Below, piece after piece: positions 35,784 to 46,051 of a stretch of DNA of 64,000 bases. The DNA comes from Pseudevernia furfuracea (Eukaryota > Ascomycota > Lecanoromycetes > Lecanorales > Parmeliaceae): positions 186,001 through 250,000 of the forward strand of contig JAIUPT010000029.1 in the NCBI GenBank assembly GCA_022315425.1. Direction: 5' to 3'. The notes below the pieces were generated by a model. The model had not been told where the DNA came from. It did not search any database and saw only the letters and a program-made list of their open reading frames with translations. Position 1 is the stretch's first letter. Every line of letters begins with the position of its first letter. The translations under genes and the position numbers were made by a program.

Positions 35784-36774
35784 TGCTACGTGTACACTCT
35801 CTTTTGTTACATGTACACCTCTTTCTTAACTAGATAGATATCGACTAATAACATGAATATAGCTTTTAACACTAATTCGATTCGATAAATTTACTCGCAA
35901 ATTAGAGACTTAACACGAAGTCTTATAGAAACTTTAAGGGTCTTAGTGAATTCTCTTCTCTCGCAAAACGTCGCAATGCGTCGCAATTTTTTTCATCAAA
36001 TCTATCAAAGACAAAACATCTTTCTTTTATGAATCTAAAGAATTAGCATCTAATTCGACTAATTCTCGAACATAGTGTTTTTGAGTCTTTTAAGTTATTT
36101 GAGTTCAGACGTTCTTCTTTCATCTCATTGTTAGCAAGTCTTATCGTTAATAAGCAACTCTCGATCAACTATTAATTCTATATTATCGATCGTCTATCTT
36201 ATCTTTCTTCTCGTCCTTCTTATTATTCTTCTTCTTTAGATACTTCGATAACATAAGCTAACAAGAGTGAGCTGAGTTGCGAACATCGAGCGGGCATCGA
36301 ATAAAATCTTATCATATTCTTTTAAATAAGTCTCGCGCGCTAAGATCTGTTAATTAGTCGATTAATGACGTGTTTCTGACATAGTTTAGTCGTCTAGATC
36401 GCTATGTGCAGAGAGTGCAGTCATAAAACATCATTAACGATAACATTAATGAAGTTCTACTTAATTTTTAAATACTAAACTGTAACGACTAGTAACTACT
36501 TAAGTAGATATATTAGTAACTACTTAAGTAGATGTATTAGTGACTACTTAAGTAGATATATTAGTGACTACTTAATTATATCCTACTTGATTATATATAT
36601 TTATATCTATATAATGCGAAAATATCTTCTACTTACATTTGACGATAATTTCGATAAAAATTTACGAGATAGAGTATTAGCGAGACGTTGATAAATCTTT
36701 TATAAAATAGAGAGATATATATATATATAGTAAAAAGGGGTGTACATATAACAAAAGAGAGTGTACACGTAGCA
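35784..36774. mobile_element. TIR-bounded element of 991 bp, possible non-autonomous DNA transposon
   Basis: The ends are inverted repeats of about 36 bp: left TGCTACGTGTACACTCTC... (35784-35820) and the matching complement at 36738-36774, with one difference in the first 36 bases. The inside has no coding frame, ordinary to AT-rich composition, and a 24-bp tandem repeat near the right end. A third, mutated copy of the left terminus is at 36863-36897. I cannot identify a clear target duplication or superfamily, so the class is inference from the TIRs alone. Confidence 0.6.
36490..36585. repeat. 24-bp tandem repeat with internal palindrome
   Basis: Four head-to-tail units of 24 bp, each beginning TAGTRACTACTTAAGTAGAT. 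Each of the first three contains the 12-bp palindrome CTACTTAAGTAG; the fourth is degenerate. Confidence 0.85.
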
Positions 36775-37071
36775 TTACTCATTATTAATTCTTATTTTAA
36801 ACGTGTTACTAACGAAGAGAATTCTCGACTCGATTAAATTTTTAATTATTTATTTAAAATATTATTACGTGTATATTCTCTTTTGTTATATATATACTTT
36901 CTTTTATTATATATATATCTCTTTCTATTTTAAAGAAGATTTATCGAACTAAGCTATCTTTACTAGTCGAAAAGATATAAGATAATATAAAATATAAACG
37001 TCTTATTTCATATTATAATTTGACATAATATGAGATCTTTAGATTTCATATCACAATGAGATAATATAGAA
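36775..37071. repeat. AT-rich stretch with a decayed third TIR-like end
   Basis: 36863-36897 (TATTACGTGTATATTCTC...) is a mutated copy of the left terminus of the neighbouring TIR element, same orientation. Otherwise nothing recognised. Confidence 0.55.
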
Positions 37072-37922
37072 TACAAGTATAGATTCAAGAATTAAATTCG
37101 TGATACGATATTAAAATTAATCTAAATTAACTTAAGACTTAAGTCGTAAAAAAAAGAAAAAACTCTTTAAGAAAATGTTAAATTTGATTAATATTTTAAG
37201 TAGCTTTTTTTCTGCTTTTTTTTTAAGATTATTATAATACGATTTACGATTTAATTTATTTAATTTTAATTTTTTTTTTTTTTTTTACGAAGCTCGAATT
37301 CGAACTCTACAATTTACAAATTTACAAATTTAATCGTTTTATCATTTTATCACTACATGAAAAAATTTCGCTACTAAAATATATATCGAACACCTAGTTC
37401 GTCAACGCTAAGAACCTTCAACTTATAATCTATTAATAACTATAAGACCGATTTCAAAAATTCTTGATTCTCTGAATAGCGCAAATAAGTCTTCACAATT
37501 AAAAAAAAAATCTTAAAAAAGTAATAGAAAAGTAAAAAGTTATTCAAAATATAAGTCTTGTACGCACAAATTTTTTCGAGGCCGCGCATTCGTCAAGAAG
37601 TAAGCGATCGGGTAGCGATATTTGAATTCTACTTTACTTTATCAATAATAGATCAAATTTAATAATTTTTGCAGCGTTGGAATGCGCAAGTTGAGTTCTA
37701 TAATTGATAAAAGTTTGAAGAAATTATATGCAGAGGGCATAAAATAATTGAAGTTGCGAAAAGATCTCACCAAATTTTTTGATGAGGGCGCTCGGAAGGT
37801 CTAAAAGACGCTATACGAGCGCTAATCGAAGGAGGAAATCAGACAGAATTTATCATTGGCTGCATATACAAATTTAAGATATTTTAGCTCAGTTCTATCT
37901 TATTCTTTTATATATACTGATT
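37072..37922. repeat. Inverted copy of the 16.3-17.1 kb repeat
   Basis: About 850 bp that is the reverse complement of 16264-17132, from the ACAAGTATAG end to the TATATATACTGA end. Differences are few and mostly transitions. No gene in either copy. Confidence 0.85.
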
Positions 37923-37924
37923 CT

Positions 37925-40900
37925 CATAGTTAGAATTCTATTTAAATCACGTTTAAACACTATTTAGTTTTACGTGTAATCTCTAATATAATTTTAATTA
38001 TTCTTTTAAGTAATAGTAACTAGCAAGCTAATTATCGAGTCGAAACGAAAACGAAAACGAAAACGAATTTGCGCTTTACGTCGAACACGAATATTTGCGT
38101 TGATAAGATAATACTATTATTATAATACTATCGCGTCTCGAAAACGAAAAAAGAATAATTCGAGTGAAGCTCACAGTATAAAGTCACTCGCGTAACGAAA
38201 CTTTTACACTTTAATTTCAAGAATAGAAAGAAGTCTCACTAAGACAATAATAAACTAACGAAACTATTTAACTTAGTTATAAAGAACTCGTTGATAAAGT
38301 CTTCGTCGACGAAGATATTAAATAAAAAGATTACGATCTCTAATTTATCTTCTTTTATATTCAGAAAATTCGTTTTAAAAAACACTTAGAGTTAGACTAT
38401 TCCAGAAGACTCTATATAAGATAGACTTATCTCTGAAATTTAAGATCTAAAGAATTCGAATAAAAAGAACGAAGATTTAGATCGTCTCTTAAGAAAGAAA
38501 AAAAAGAAACTCGCGCGTAATAAAGTATAACAATATACGATTAAGTTAGACGACTTTAAAAACGAATCTATATTATTAAAGAACACGATAGAAGTAGAAT
38601 AAAAGAATATCGAAAATAATAAAGAAAATCTATTTAAGAAAATATAAACGATTACGCATTTCATCGATAGTGTTATTCGATATTTAAAAGAATAATATAA
38701 TGTTATTAGAATAATAACTATTAACATAAACGCTTATTACGATCAAGTATCGAATTTTATCGATAACGTTCATTTCTATAAGTAACAAATCGTATCGTTA
38801 ACATAACAATTAAAAGAATTTATAACGATATTAAGAGATTAATAAGAAGAAGCGAAGCGATTATGATATCTTTATAAGAAGTATTATAATTTAATTAATA
38901 ATCGAGATAAAGAGATCTATAAGCTTAAAAAACAATTAAATAAAAACATTAAGATCGTTAATTCTCGCTCGAAATATGTGAACTCTAACGAAGATATATA
39001 TTTTAAATTTATAAAACGTTTTATAGTATCAGCGATAACGTCTAAAGTATTAATATAAAATATCGAATCTCGTCGTAATACTTCTACTAAGACGATTATC
39101 TTTAAAATATTTAACGTCAAATTTAATAATAAGTACTTTAATATTTTTAATTTTAAGAATATTAAGAGCAGCAGCTTTTATAAGAGTTAATATACTGGAT
39201 TATACTTTAAGTTTCGTAATAACTAAGAACTATTTTAAGATAAATAGAATAAGATTAATTATATTCGCGATTATTATCGAAAGATAGCTTACGACGTAAT
39301 TAAAGTGAGATTAAACGATATTAGCAGTTTAGATTATTATCTTATCGTTAACGAGATAGTATACGATCTCGATTAAATATTCGTAGAGATAAATCGAGAG
39401 CAGAGAACGAAGATAAAACTTTAAAATCTCAAGTTTATTATAAGCGTTAAGAATTTTAAAGAAATCTTTTTAATTTTTTACGTTCGCTTTTTATAATAGA
39501 GATTACTTCTTTAAATCTCTTTAATTCATCGAAGCGAAGTTATTTAAAACGTCTAATTACATAACGACTGAGAAGTAGAATCATAAACGATATTATATTA
39601 ATTAATTTTTAAATTCTTATTATTAGACTACGTTAGCTCGATATCGAATTTCGAATCAACGACGATTCTCGTAAGCTCGTTCTTAAAAGAGATAAAGACG
39701 TAAAAGAAACGTCTAAAGAAATATTAAAACGAGAAGAGTCTACGATAATTAGTTCTCGCGATAATTATCGAGAAAATCAATTAATTAAATTTATTAAAGA
39801 AGATCGATATCGATTATTTAAGAATTAAATATAAATATTGTCAGGATTAGTACAGAGTTAAGTCATGTAGGTGTATAGAATAAGACAATTAGATACAGAA
39901 CAACTATGTACTGGGAGGGAGGCCATATATGTATGGCGGAGTGAACCTGCCAAGACACGCTAAGTCTAAAAGGGAAGTGTCAAAGGAAGGCTGTGTCAAA
40001 GGGATGCAGGGACGCCGGGATGCGGGGTACGCTCGTAACAAATATTAAAGAAGCAAGAGCGCTGCTATAAGTATTCAAAATATAAATATAAATATTATAA
40101 TAATAACGTCTCTGCTGCGTGAAAGAATATCAAATAATTATTAAAGAAAGATATCGCTATTAAATTAACAGTCTTCGAAATCGAGATTTAAAAATAAAAT
40201 AAATTTCTTTTTCGAATTTTCGAGAAATTAAAGCTCTCTAAAGAAGTCTTATTTAGAGAGATAAAAAGATAATTACATATAAGAATAAAACAGTTAGAGC
40301 AGATAACGAGTTATAAGTATAAGTATAAGAATCTCGTTATCGTTACGCTCTTTTCGTACGATTTTATCGAAGAACTAAAATAAGATAAATAATTAAATTT
40401 TTAAGAATACGTATACACATAGAAAAGAACGATTAGTGTTAAATATCTAACGAACACTAAAGCTTTAGCTAAGAGCTTCGTGAACAACAACTATATTAGA
40501 TAATATAAGTTATATACGATATTATTAACAAAACTCTACAAGTTAAGACTGACGAACAATAAGTTGATATTTAATATTATATATATAACACGTCTTAAGC
40601 TTATATTAGACGATTATATTGACGAATTATAATACTTAATTATCTCGTTAAAAAGATTTGATATTATTTTCGAGATGTTATGAATAAAGTTATATGATTC
40701 GAAGTTGTTCTTCGCGAAGAGATTTTTTATCTTTAACTTAGATTATTATAGAGTCAACTGTTTATTATAGTATTAAGATTTTATAATTTATAATAAATCG
40801 ATAAGAAGAGCGAAAAGTAAAAAGATTTTTGAGACTTCGAATATAATAGAGATCTCGACGTATATATTCGTTCGAATATTAAAAAGAGAAGACAATTAAA

Positions 40901-41550
40901 TATATATTATATAATCGAAAAACTTTAAGAGATTAAAAAACGAGTTAACGAATAATATATAAATATTAAAGTTCACGATAGATATTGTTATTATTATTTT
41001 TAAAGATTATAAGAAGTTCTTTTATAAGTTAAGAAAGAATCTTATCACGATAGAGAAGTTAAGAATTAAGATGTTTAAAGCGTATTGTTATAACTAATGT
41101 CATAATGTGAAAAGAAGATGCTTTTCTGCTATCTAGAAATCTGTCTAAGTGAGCACGAGAGAAGCTAGTACATATTTGATCTAGACTCTTCGAAAGCAAG
41201 AAAAGAGTCTTCTGCGAAAGACTTTCGTCAGAAAAGAGTTCTCTGCGAAAGACTTTCGCAGTGTATATATTAAATATCAACAAAGAAAAATAAAGTTAGC
41301 GTTCTCGTTAAATAACAATTAACATAAAACAAAATAATATTCAAATCAATATCAAGTTAAAGACTTTATATAGTCTTTCGCAATCTCTCTCTTTCTCGCT
41401 TGAGCGATAACGATAAAGCTTATCGAGCTATTATAAGCGACTGTGATAAAGACGTAGTCTTAATACTCTGTGAAGATGCTTACGTAGTTTTAACGTATTT
41501 AACACTTTTATTTCGACGTGTTATAAATAGTAGTACTTGACGACTCTTAT
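37925..41550 (+). pseudogene. Gypsy remnant G4: gag and protease (decayed, no RT)
   Basis: Plus-strand frames with stops at Gln/Trp codons. About 38440-39700 reads as a gag of the Tf1-like fungal type (ESRRNTSTKTIIFKIFNVKF, YFKFRNN). After a solo LTR insertion, about 40315-41100 reads as an aspartic-protease region (TKALAKSFVNNNYI, then LILDDYIDELQYLIISLKRF DIIF and MLWIKLYDSK where GMPWL is typical, then DYYRVNC). The 41100-41550 stretch resembles the protease-RT spacer, but no RT follows. Assignment rests on pattern after mentally allowing for transitions, so moderate confidence. Confidence 0.6.
39839..40040 (-). repeat. Solo LTR type B
   Basis: 202 bp, TGTCAGGATTAG...GCTCGTAACA, flanked by AATAT on both sides (39834-39838 and 40041-40045). 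Inserted into G4. Confidence 0.92.
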
Positions 41551-41926
41551 ATTCTTTTATGAGCTTCTTCGTCTTTAATAGATTCTTGATCTTATATTAT
41601 ATATTATATTCGTGTTCTCAGTTCTTTTAATATAATAAATACTTAGATTTGTCACGCGTGATTCGCTTACGTAAGATTTTATCGATCTTAATATCGTTCT
41701 TATCATTAGAATCTTCTTCGTTATATACGAGCGACGATTCTTTATTAATCTTTCTTTTATATAAATTTAAAATATCTGTTATAGTAACGACAGCTAATTC
41801 TGAGTGAGTTATAAAGATTATTAAGTGTATACGCATAACAGATAAAAGCTAAAGACGATACGTTAAGAATTCAATCTTTATTAAGATCTTAAAGAGTTCG
41901 ACGCGTTGTTATAATAGCTTACGATT
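41551..41926 (-). pseudogene. G3 gypsy: integrase C-terminal end and chromodomain (decayed)
   Basis: The minus strand reads MRIHLIIFITHSELAVVTITDILNLYKRKINKE, the usual integrase tail (W-R-I-H-P-V-I-S...LEP), followed by an acidic spacer and IKIDKILRKRITRDKSKYLL, a chromodomain start (EVEEIL...G...YLVKW type). It continues directly, on the minus strand, from the coding sequence on the other side of the solo LTR at 41927-42194. This is the 3' end of the pol gene G3 that is split across 41.5-52.0 kb. Confidence 0.75.
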
Positions 41927-42194
41927 TGTTAGACTGACTTATATAATATAGATATATATAAGACAGACTAGAATTGTATAGCAATGTGAACTTAGCGAAG
42001 ATATATATATTGCGTATAGTATATCTAGTAGTAAGACTAATTCTTAAGAAAGAAAAATAAAAAACTTCGAGATATGACTCTCTTAAGCTTCTCACGTCAA
42101 GAATTCGCTTGACATACGTATGTCAAGCGATTCGATTACGTTCGACAATTCTCGAGCTCATACGACAGCTATTCTCTTGAGCCCGCTGCTAACA
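41927..42194. repeat. Solo G2-family LTR
   Basis: 268 bp, TGTTAGACTGAC...GCTGCTAACA, flanked by CGATT on both sides (41922-41926 and 42195-42199). It interrupts the G3 integrase; removing it restores the frame. Contains the perfect 24-bp palindrome (half-site CGCTTGACATAC) at 42109-42132. Confidence 0.9.
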
Positions 42195-42199
42195 CGATT

Positions 42200-42466
42200 C
42201 GATAGACTCGAAATCGTATAATTATAATGCAGCTTAAAATAAGCTTCGTCTTTCTTCTTAAGACTCAGTGCTTGATACTTAGTGTCGTACTTCGCTTTCA
42301 TAAAGATAGACGTAAATGTTATAACATTATTCGACTTCTTTCGTTTGATCAAGCGAAATTAATAAAAGACTTTTTTAAATAGCTTTAAGTCATAAAGAAG
42401 CAGATTAATGACGTCGTTAATTTTAAAGTTATAACATAACTTATTAAGTGCTAGATTAGTGACGCT
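42200..42466 (-). pseudogene. G3 gypsy integrase C-terminal domain segment
   Basis: The minus strand reads LIKRKKSNNVITFTSIFMKAKYDTKY, QALSLKKKDEAYFKLHYNY, TISSLSNR. This is the conserved sequence after the integrase core of Tf1-like fungal gypsy elements (A-I-A-F-A...K..YD..H.PL.LK.GD.VYL.LH.GY..P). It joins upstream to the integrase core that ends at 46052 and downstream to 41926. Confidence 0.8.
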
Positions 42467-42527
42467 GCTTGTGTTACGGCCGTACCCTGCATCTCCTTGA
42501 CACACCTGCCTTTGACACTCCCCTTTA

Positions 42528-42723
42528 TGTTACGAGCGTACCCTGCATCCCTTGACACCTCGTAACCTTGACACCTACGCTAGCCCTATCGGGCCTAGTG
42601 TCTTGGCAGGTTCACTCAGCCATACATATATGGCTTCCCTCCCTGTACATAGACCTTCCCTCCTTAGCTTGTTATCTTCGTTACATACTACACTACGGTT
42701 ATCACCACAGTACGGTCCTTACA
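42528..42723 (+). repeat. Element A 5' LTR (type A)
   Basis: 196 bp. A TATA-like CATATATGG at 42625-42633 lies about 40 bases before AGCTTGTTAT (42666-42675), the segment complementary to the PBS and thus the predicted transcript start (U3/R border). Confidence 0.92.
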
Positions 42724-42725
42724 CT

Positions 42726-42735
42726 ATAACAAGCT
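42726..42735 (+). promoter_or_regulatory. Element A self-primer binding site (type A)
   Basis: After the LTR come CT and then ATAACAAGCT, the exact complement of AGCTTGTTAT inside the same LTR. The same is seen in element B at 51053-51062. Confidence 0.8.
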
Positions 42736-43606
42736 CATTCCAAACCCCCGAGGCCTGTCTTCATACATGCTTCAATCATTTGTCTTAGGAAGACAGTAGA
42801 CTGAATCCCAGTCGACCAGGTCTTCAACCACGAGAATACCGTGCCTCAATCAGAATAATTCTTCTAATCACATCATTCGAAAGAATACCCCTCAGAATAT
42901 CTACATTCTTCGTGACAACTCAAGCGGACAAGAACTCAGCTTGCTACATTCTTTTTTTTTCCTTCCCAACAAGTCTTCTCCGCCCGCAAACTTCACCGCC
43001 TTCGGGTTTCACACCACAATCACTCAAGAAACCACTCAAGAAACCACTCTACGAAAGAACACCATTTCAAATATCCTTACCCTTGCCTTGGTTAAGCACG
43101 CCAGGAGAAATAAAGTGCTACCCGATTCTCGACGCAACACCCAAAACCAACCACCAAAAATTTCACAACCACACATTCAACCCGAGTTCTGAACGTCTCA
43201 TTCCAAGGACAAAACGTTCCAATACAAGGGGTCTGAACGGCGCTCGATTCGGTTAAGAAACGCCTTCACAGGACCCTCCGCAAGAAACCCTTCTCTGGGC
43301 TGATACTCCTTCTCCCCCCGCAAAATCAGCCCCGCCTGGCCTTCACACCCGAATTTGCCAACAAACCACCCCCTCAGGATAACACCGTCACAAAGAACAC
43401 ACTTCAAAGCATTCGCATTCTTTGTTAGGCGTCAAATGGTTAACAAATAAAAAAGTTGCATGAGAAACAAAGAAATTCGGCATCCCGCACCTACTTCCCA
43501 ACACCGAAATTCCTACATTCAACACCAAAACTTCTACCACAATTTCTACGAAAACTCGCTCCCTCCCTCCCACAAATCGACCTCTTAACTGAGTACTCGA
43601 TTAATC
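42736..43606 (+). other. Element A leader
   Basis: About 870 bases shared in part with the leaders of B, D, E and G1. Several short open stretches exist (for example 42912-43256), but they are Pro/Ser/Thr-rich, are not conserved in frame with copy B, and I read them as non-coding. Confidence 0.65.
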
Positions 43607-45016
43607 ATGAAGTCCTACGAAGAACGACTCGCTACATTCTCTTCTTGGCCACATACCTTTTCATTTCCGCAACCAAAAGAATTTGCCGCGGCTGCATTCG
43701 TCTATGCCCCTACAAAAGAATGTCATGATAATGTACAATGCAATGATTGTGCAATCAATCTTGACAGCTGGAAAGAAGACGATAACGCACTCATACAGCA
43801 TCTACGTCGATCGCCCAAATGTGCCTCTGCCATAAAAATGAGGCGAGAATGGGTGAAAACGATTCTCGACGCTCCCAAATTAAGTATTCAAGCCGAGGAA
43901 GCTCAAGAAGCTGCTGAGAAAGAAGCTCAAAAAGCTGCCCAAAAAGCTGCTCAGAAAGAAGCTCAAAAACCTACTCCCACCCCACAAGACCTAGCCTTCT
44001 TTGATCCTTCGCTGCAGTATGACTTTCCGGAGCTCCGCCTATACAATGACATTGACAAGTTCGCCGAGCATATTCTACAGTGTGCGGACCAGTATCGTCA
44101 TGTCGATATCATAGAGTTGCTTCCCAAATGCCTTCGTGGATCAGCATTTCAGTGGACTCAAAGCATTCAAGAAACTCTGAAAGATGTGACTCTCGCCAAG
44201 TACATGGAGGTTTTGACAGCCAAATTCAGAAAACCTCCGACGGCGGCTGCACAAGAGACTCCAAAACCAGCTTCCCAGGCGACTCCGCTGGAATATCACA
44301 AATGCACTGTCTGCTCAGCCTCATTCTCCTCCATCAGCCGGCTGTTAAGCCATAGCCAAATGGTCTGCAACAAGGCCTCTTGCAAGCACTGCGAGACAAC
44401 CTTCGAGTCAAAGAATCAGCTGCATGAACACCTCCGCAGTCGAGAATGTCAACAATCATCTCCCACCAAGAGCATAGCGCCTCATAAATCTAGCCTGTCA
44501 GCACTCACCCCTGCTGAGAGCGCTACTTCTTATCCATCCTCATCTGAAATCTCTACATCTTGCCCGGCAACACCTCCGCCGAAATATCGTTCTACAACCC
44601 CGCCTCCGGTGTATCAGTCATCAACACCAAAAAATTACCTCACAGTCGCTGACCTCTACATGCGCTATGCACCTCTCAAATCAGCCAAATCCTCATGAAT
44701 TCGCCCAGTTACTCGTTCCAGGACCGTTCTTCCCACACTCACAGTCAAGGATTTGTATAAGAAGTTCCATGAACGCCAAATTGACATGAGATCTCCAAGT
44801 CGCCAAATCGGGTCTAGCGCAGTCAAATCAGCATGCGATGCAAAGACCCCGGCAATCGCCTCAAATTTGGTTCCTCAGAAGGGCGCCAAGACTCGCTTTT
44901 TTCACTCAGGCAAAAACGAGTGCTCAGCGACTGAATTCTCAACAACAACGTCAAGCAACGCCTTCCTTCTTCGCGTCCCCCCGAGCTATGGTCTATGGCT
45001 GGCGACGACGCCATAG
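43607..45016 (+). CDS. BIR-capsid-like-zinc-finger protein of element A
   Basis: ATG at 43607 (MKSYEERLATFSSWP). Residues 3-73 match a BIR domain: R-L-A-T-F-S-S-W-P, a FAAAAFVYAP segment, and ligands Cys45-x2-Cys48-x16-His65-x6-Cys72. Residues about 92-125 are a Glu/Ala/Lys helix with AAQKEAQK repeats. Residues about 128-212 resemble a Gag capsid-like module of fungal elements (DIIELLPKCLRGSAFQWTQS). Residues about 234-285 hold two C-x2-C-x12-H-x5-C fingers (CTVC..., CKHC...). A Pro/Ser/Thr tail follows. TGA at 44696 ends the first 363 residues; element B has TGG there, and the frame stays open to 45016. BIR domains in known proteins bind peptides or chromosomal-passenger partners; a role here is unknown. 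Confidence 0.8.
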
Positions 45017-45504
45017 CCGAAGGCCCGAAGCGTGTTGTTGATGACGTCGTCGCCCTCGGTGGATTTGGTCCCAAGGAGAACACTGCGCCAAAACCATTTG
45101 ATATTGGTTTAAGGTTTAAGGTTCGGGCGGTTCGGAAGGCCTCAGCCAATCACAGGCCTTCATTTCTGCATTTCTTCTCTGCCCGAAATTCGAATATCAA
45201 ATGGCTGCTGCAGGGCAAAACACCTTCTTGGCCACCATTTCTTCAATTCTTCACCAGTGGAGGTCATTCCAGGACCCCTGCCACCGCATGACGTCATGCT
45301 AGCGACATGGCATCGCCAAGACGTCACCAAATTGGGATCAACATCATCGCCGCAAGGAGAAAGCGAGCGCTAGGGCCAAAAGTTCTTTGTTTTTTATGAT
45401 TTTTCAGCAACCAAGCATGCATGGCGTTTGTTTTTTCTTTTCTTTCGGGGGGGCACACCTGTCTATCGCACTGGGGACCAGTGCTTCTTCGGGGGGGGGG
45501 GTAG
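45017..45504 (+). other. Element A 3' UTR and polypurine tract
   Basis: Shared with B (about 48510-48890, inverted) and D (about 55240-55560). Ends in a run of 11 G then TAG directly before the 3' LTR, the plus-strand primer site. Confidence 0.8.
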
Positions 45505-45700
45505 TGTTACGAGCGTACCCTGCATCCCTTGACACCTCGTAACCTTGACACCTACGCTAGCCCTATCGGGCCTAGTGTCTTGGCAGGTTCACTCAGCCAT
45601 ACATATATGGCTTCCCTCCCTGTACATAGACCTTCCCTCCTTAGCTTGTTATCTTCGTTACATACTACACTACGGTTATCACCACAGTACGGTCCTTACA
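45505..45700 (+). repeat. Element A 3' LTR (type A)
   Basis: 196 bp, no difference seen from 42528-42723. Confidence 0.93.
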
Positions 45701-46051
45701 CTTTAGGCTTAGCGTGTCTTGACAGGTTCACTCCGCCATACATATATGGCCATCCCTCCCAGTTCATAGTTGCTCCTCAGCTTGTTATCTTCGTTACATA
45801 CTACACTACGATTATCATCACAGTACCATTCTTACACTAGTGTTACGAGCGTATCCCGCATCCCTTGATGACACCTGTCTGTGTTAGCATTCCTTTGTTG
45901 ACACACTATTTCTTTTAGACTTAGCGTGCCTTGACAGGTTCACTCAGTCATACATATATGATCTTCCCTCCCAGTACATAGTTGTTTTATATCTAGTTGT
46001 CTTATTCTATACATCTACATGACTTGACTCTGTACTAGTTCTGATAGCTTG

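Larger units (their letters stand above)
42528..45700 (+). mobile_element. Non-autonomous LTR retrotransposon A encoding a BIR-domain protein
   Basis: Complete element of 3173 bp: 196-bp LTRs at 42528-42723 and 45505-45700 that I read as identical base for base, target duplication CTTTA (42523-42527 and 45701-45705), PBS at 42726-42735, leader, one long ORF, a 3' UTR and a G-run polypurine tract (45491-45504). There is no protease, RT, RNase H or integrase, so it must depend on enzymes supplied in trans. Identical LTRs and lack of RIP-type decay make it the youngest insertion in the window. Confidence 0.93.
42472..46046 (+). mobile_element. Two-LTR locus: LTR type A, CTAG, LTR type B, with element A nested in the first LTR
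   Basis: LTR A2 (42472-42527 continued at 45706-45836) and LTR B (45841-46046) are separated by only CTAG (45837-45840). The pair is flanked by the 5-bp duplication GCTTG (42467-42471 and 46047-46051). The G3 integrase reads in frame across this site once the insert and one GCTTG are ignored, so the whole pair entered as one event. LTR A2 was later hit by element A (duplication CTTTA). Confidence 0.88.

Noticed and set aside
36490..36585. CRISPR-like spaced repeat
   Set aside because: Units are contiguous 24-bp tandem repeats without spacers, in a eukaryotic context.
38440..38727. Hydrophobic 95-codon frame resembling a membrane protein
   Set aside because: It is the antisense of a Lys/Asn-rich decayed gag; Phe/Leu/Ile richness follows from AT bias.
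42552..42788. Open frames within LTRs (MTPRNLDTYAS type), repeated at 45529
   Set aside because: They lie wholly inside LTR sequence and recur only because the LTR recurs; no coding logic.
42912..43407. Several open frames on both strands in the element A leader
   Set aside because: Low-complexity, overlapping, not conserved in frame with the copy B leader; better explained as non-coding leader.
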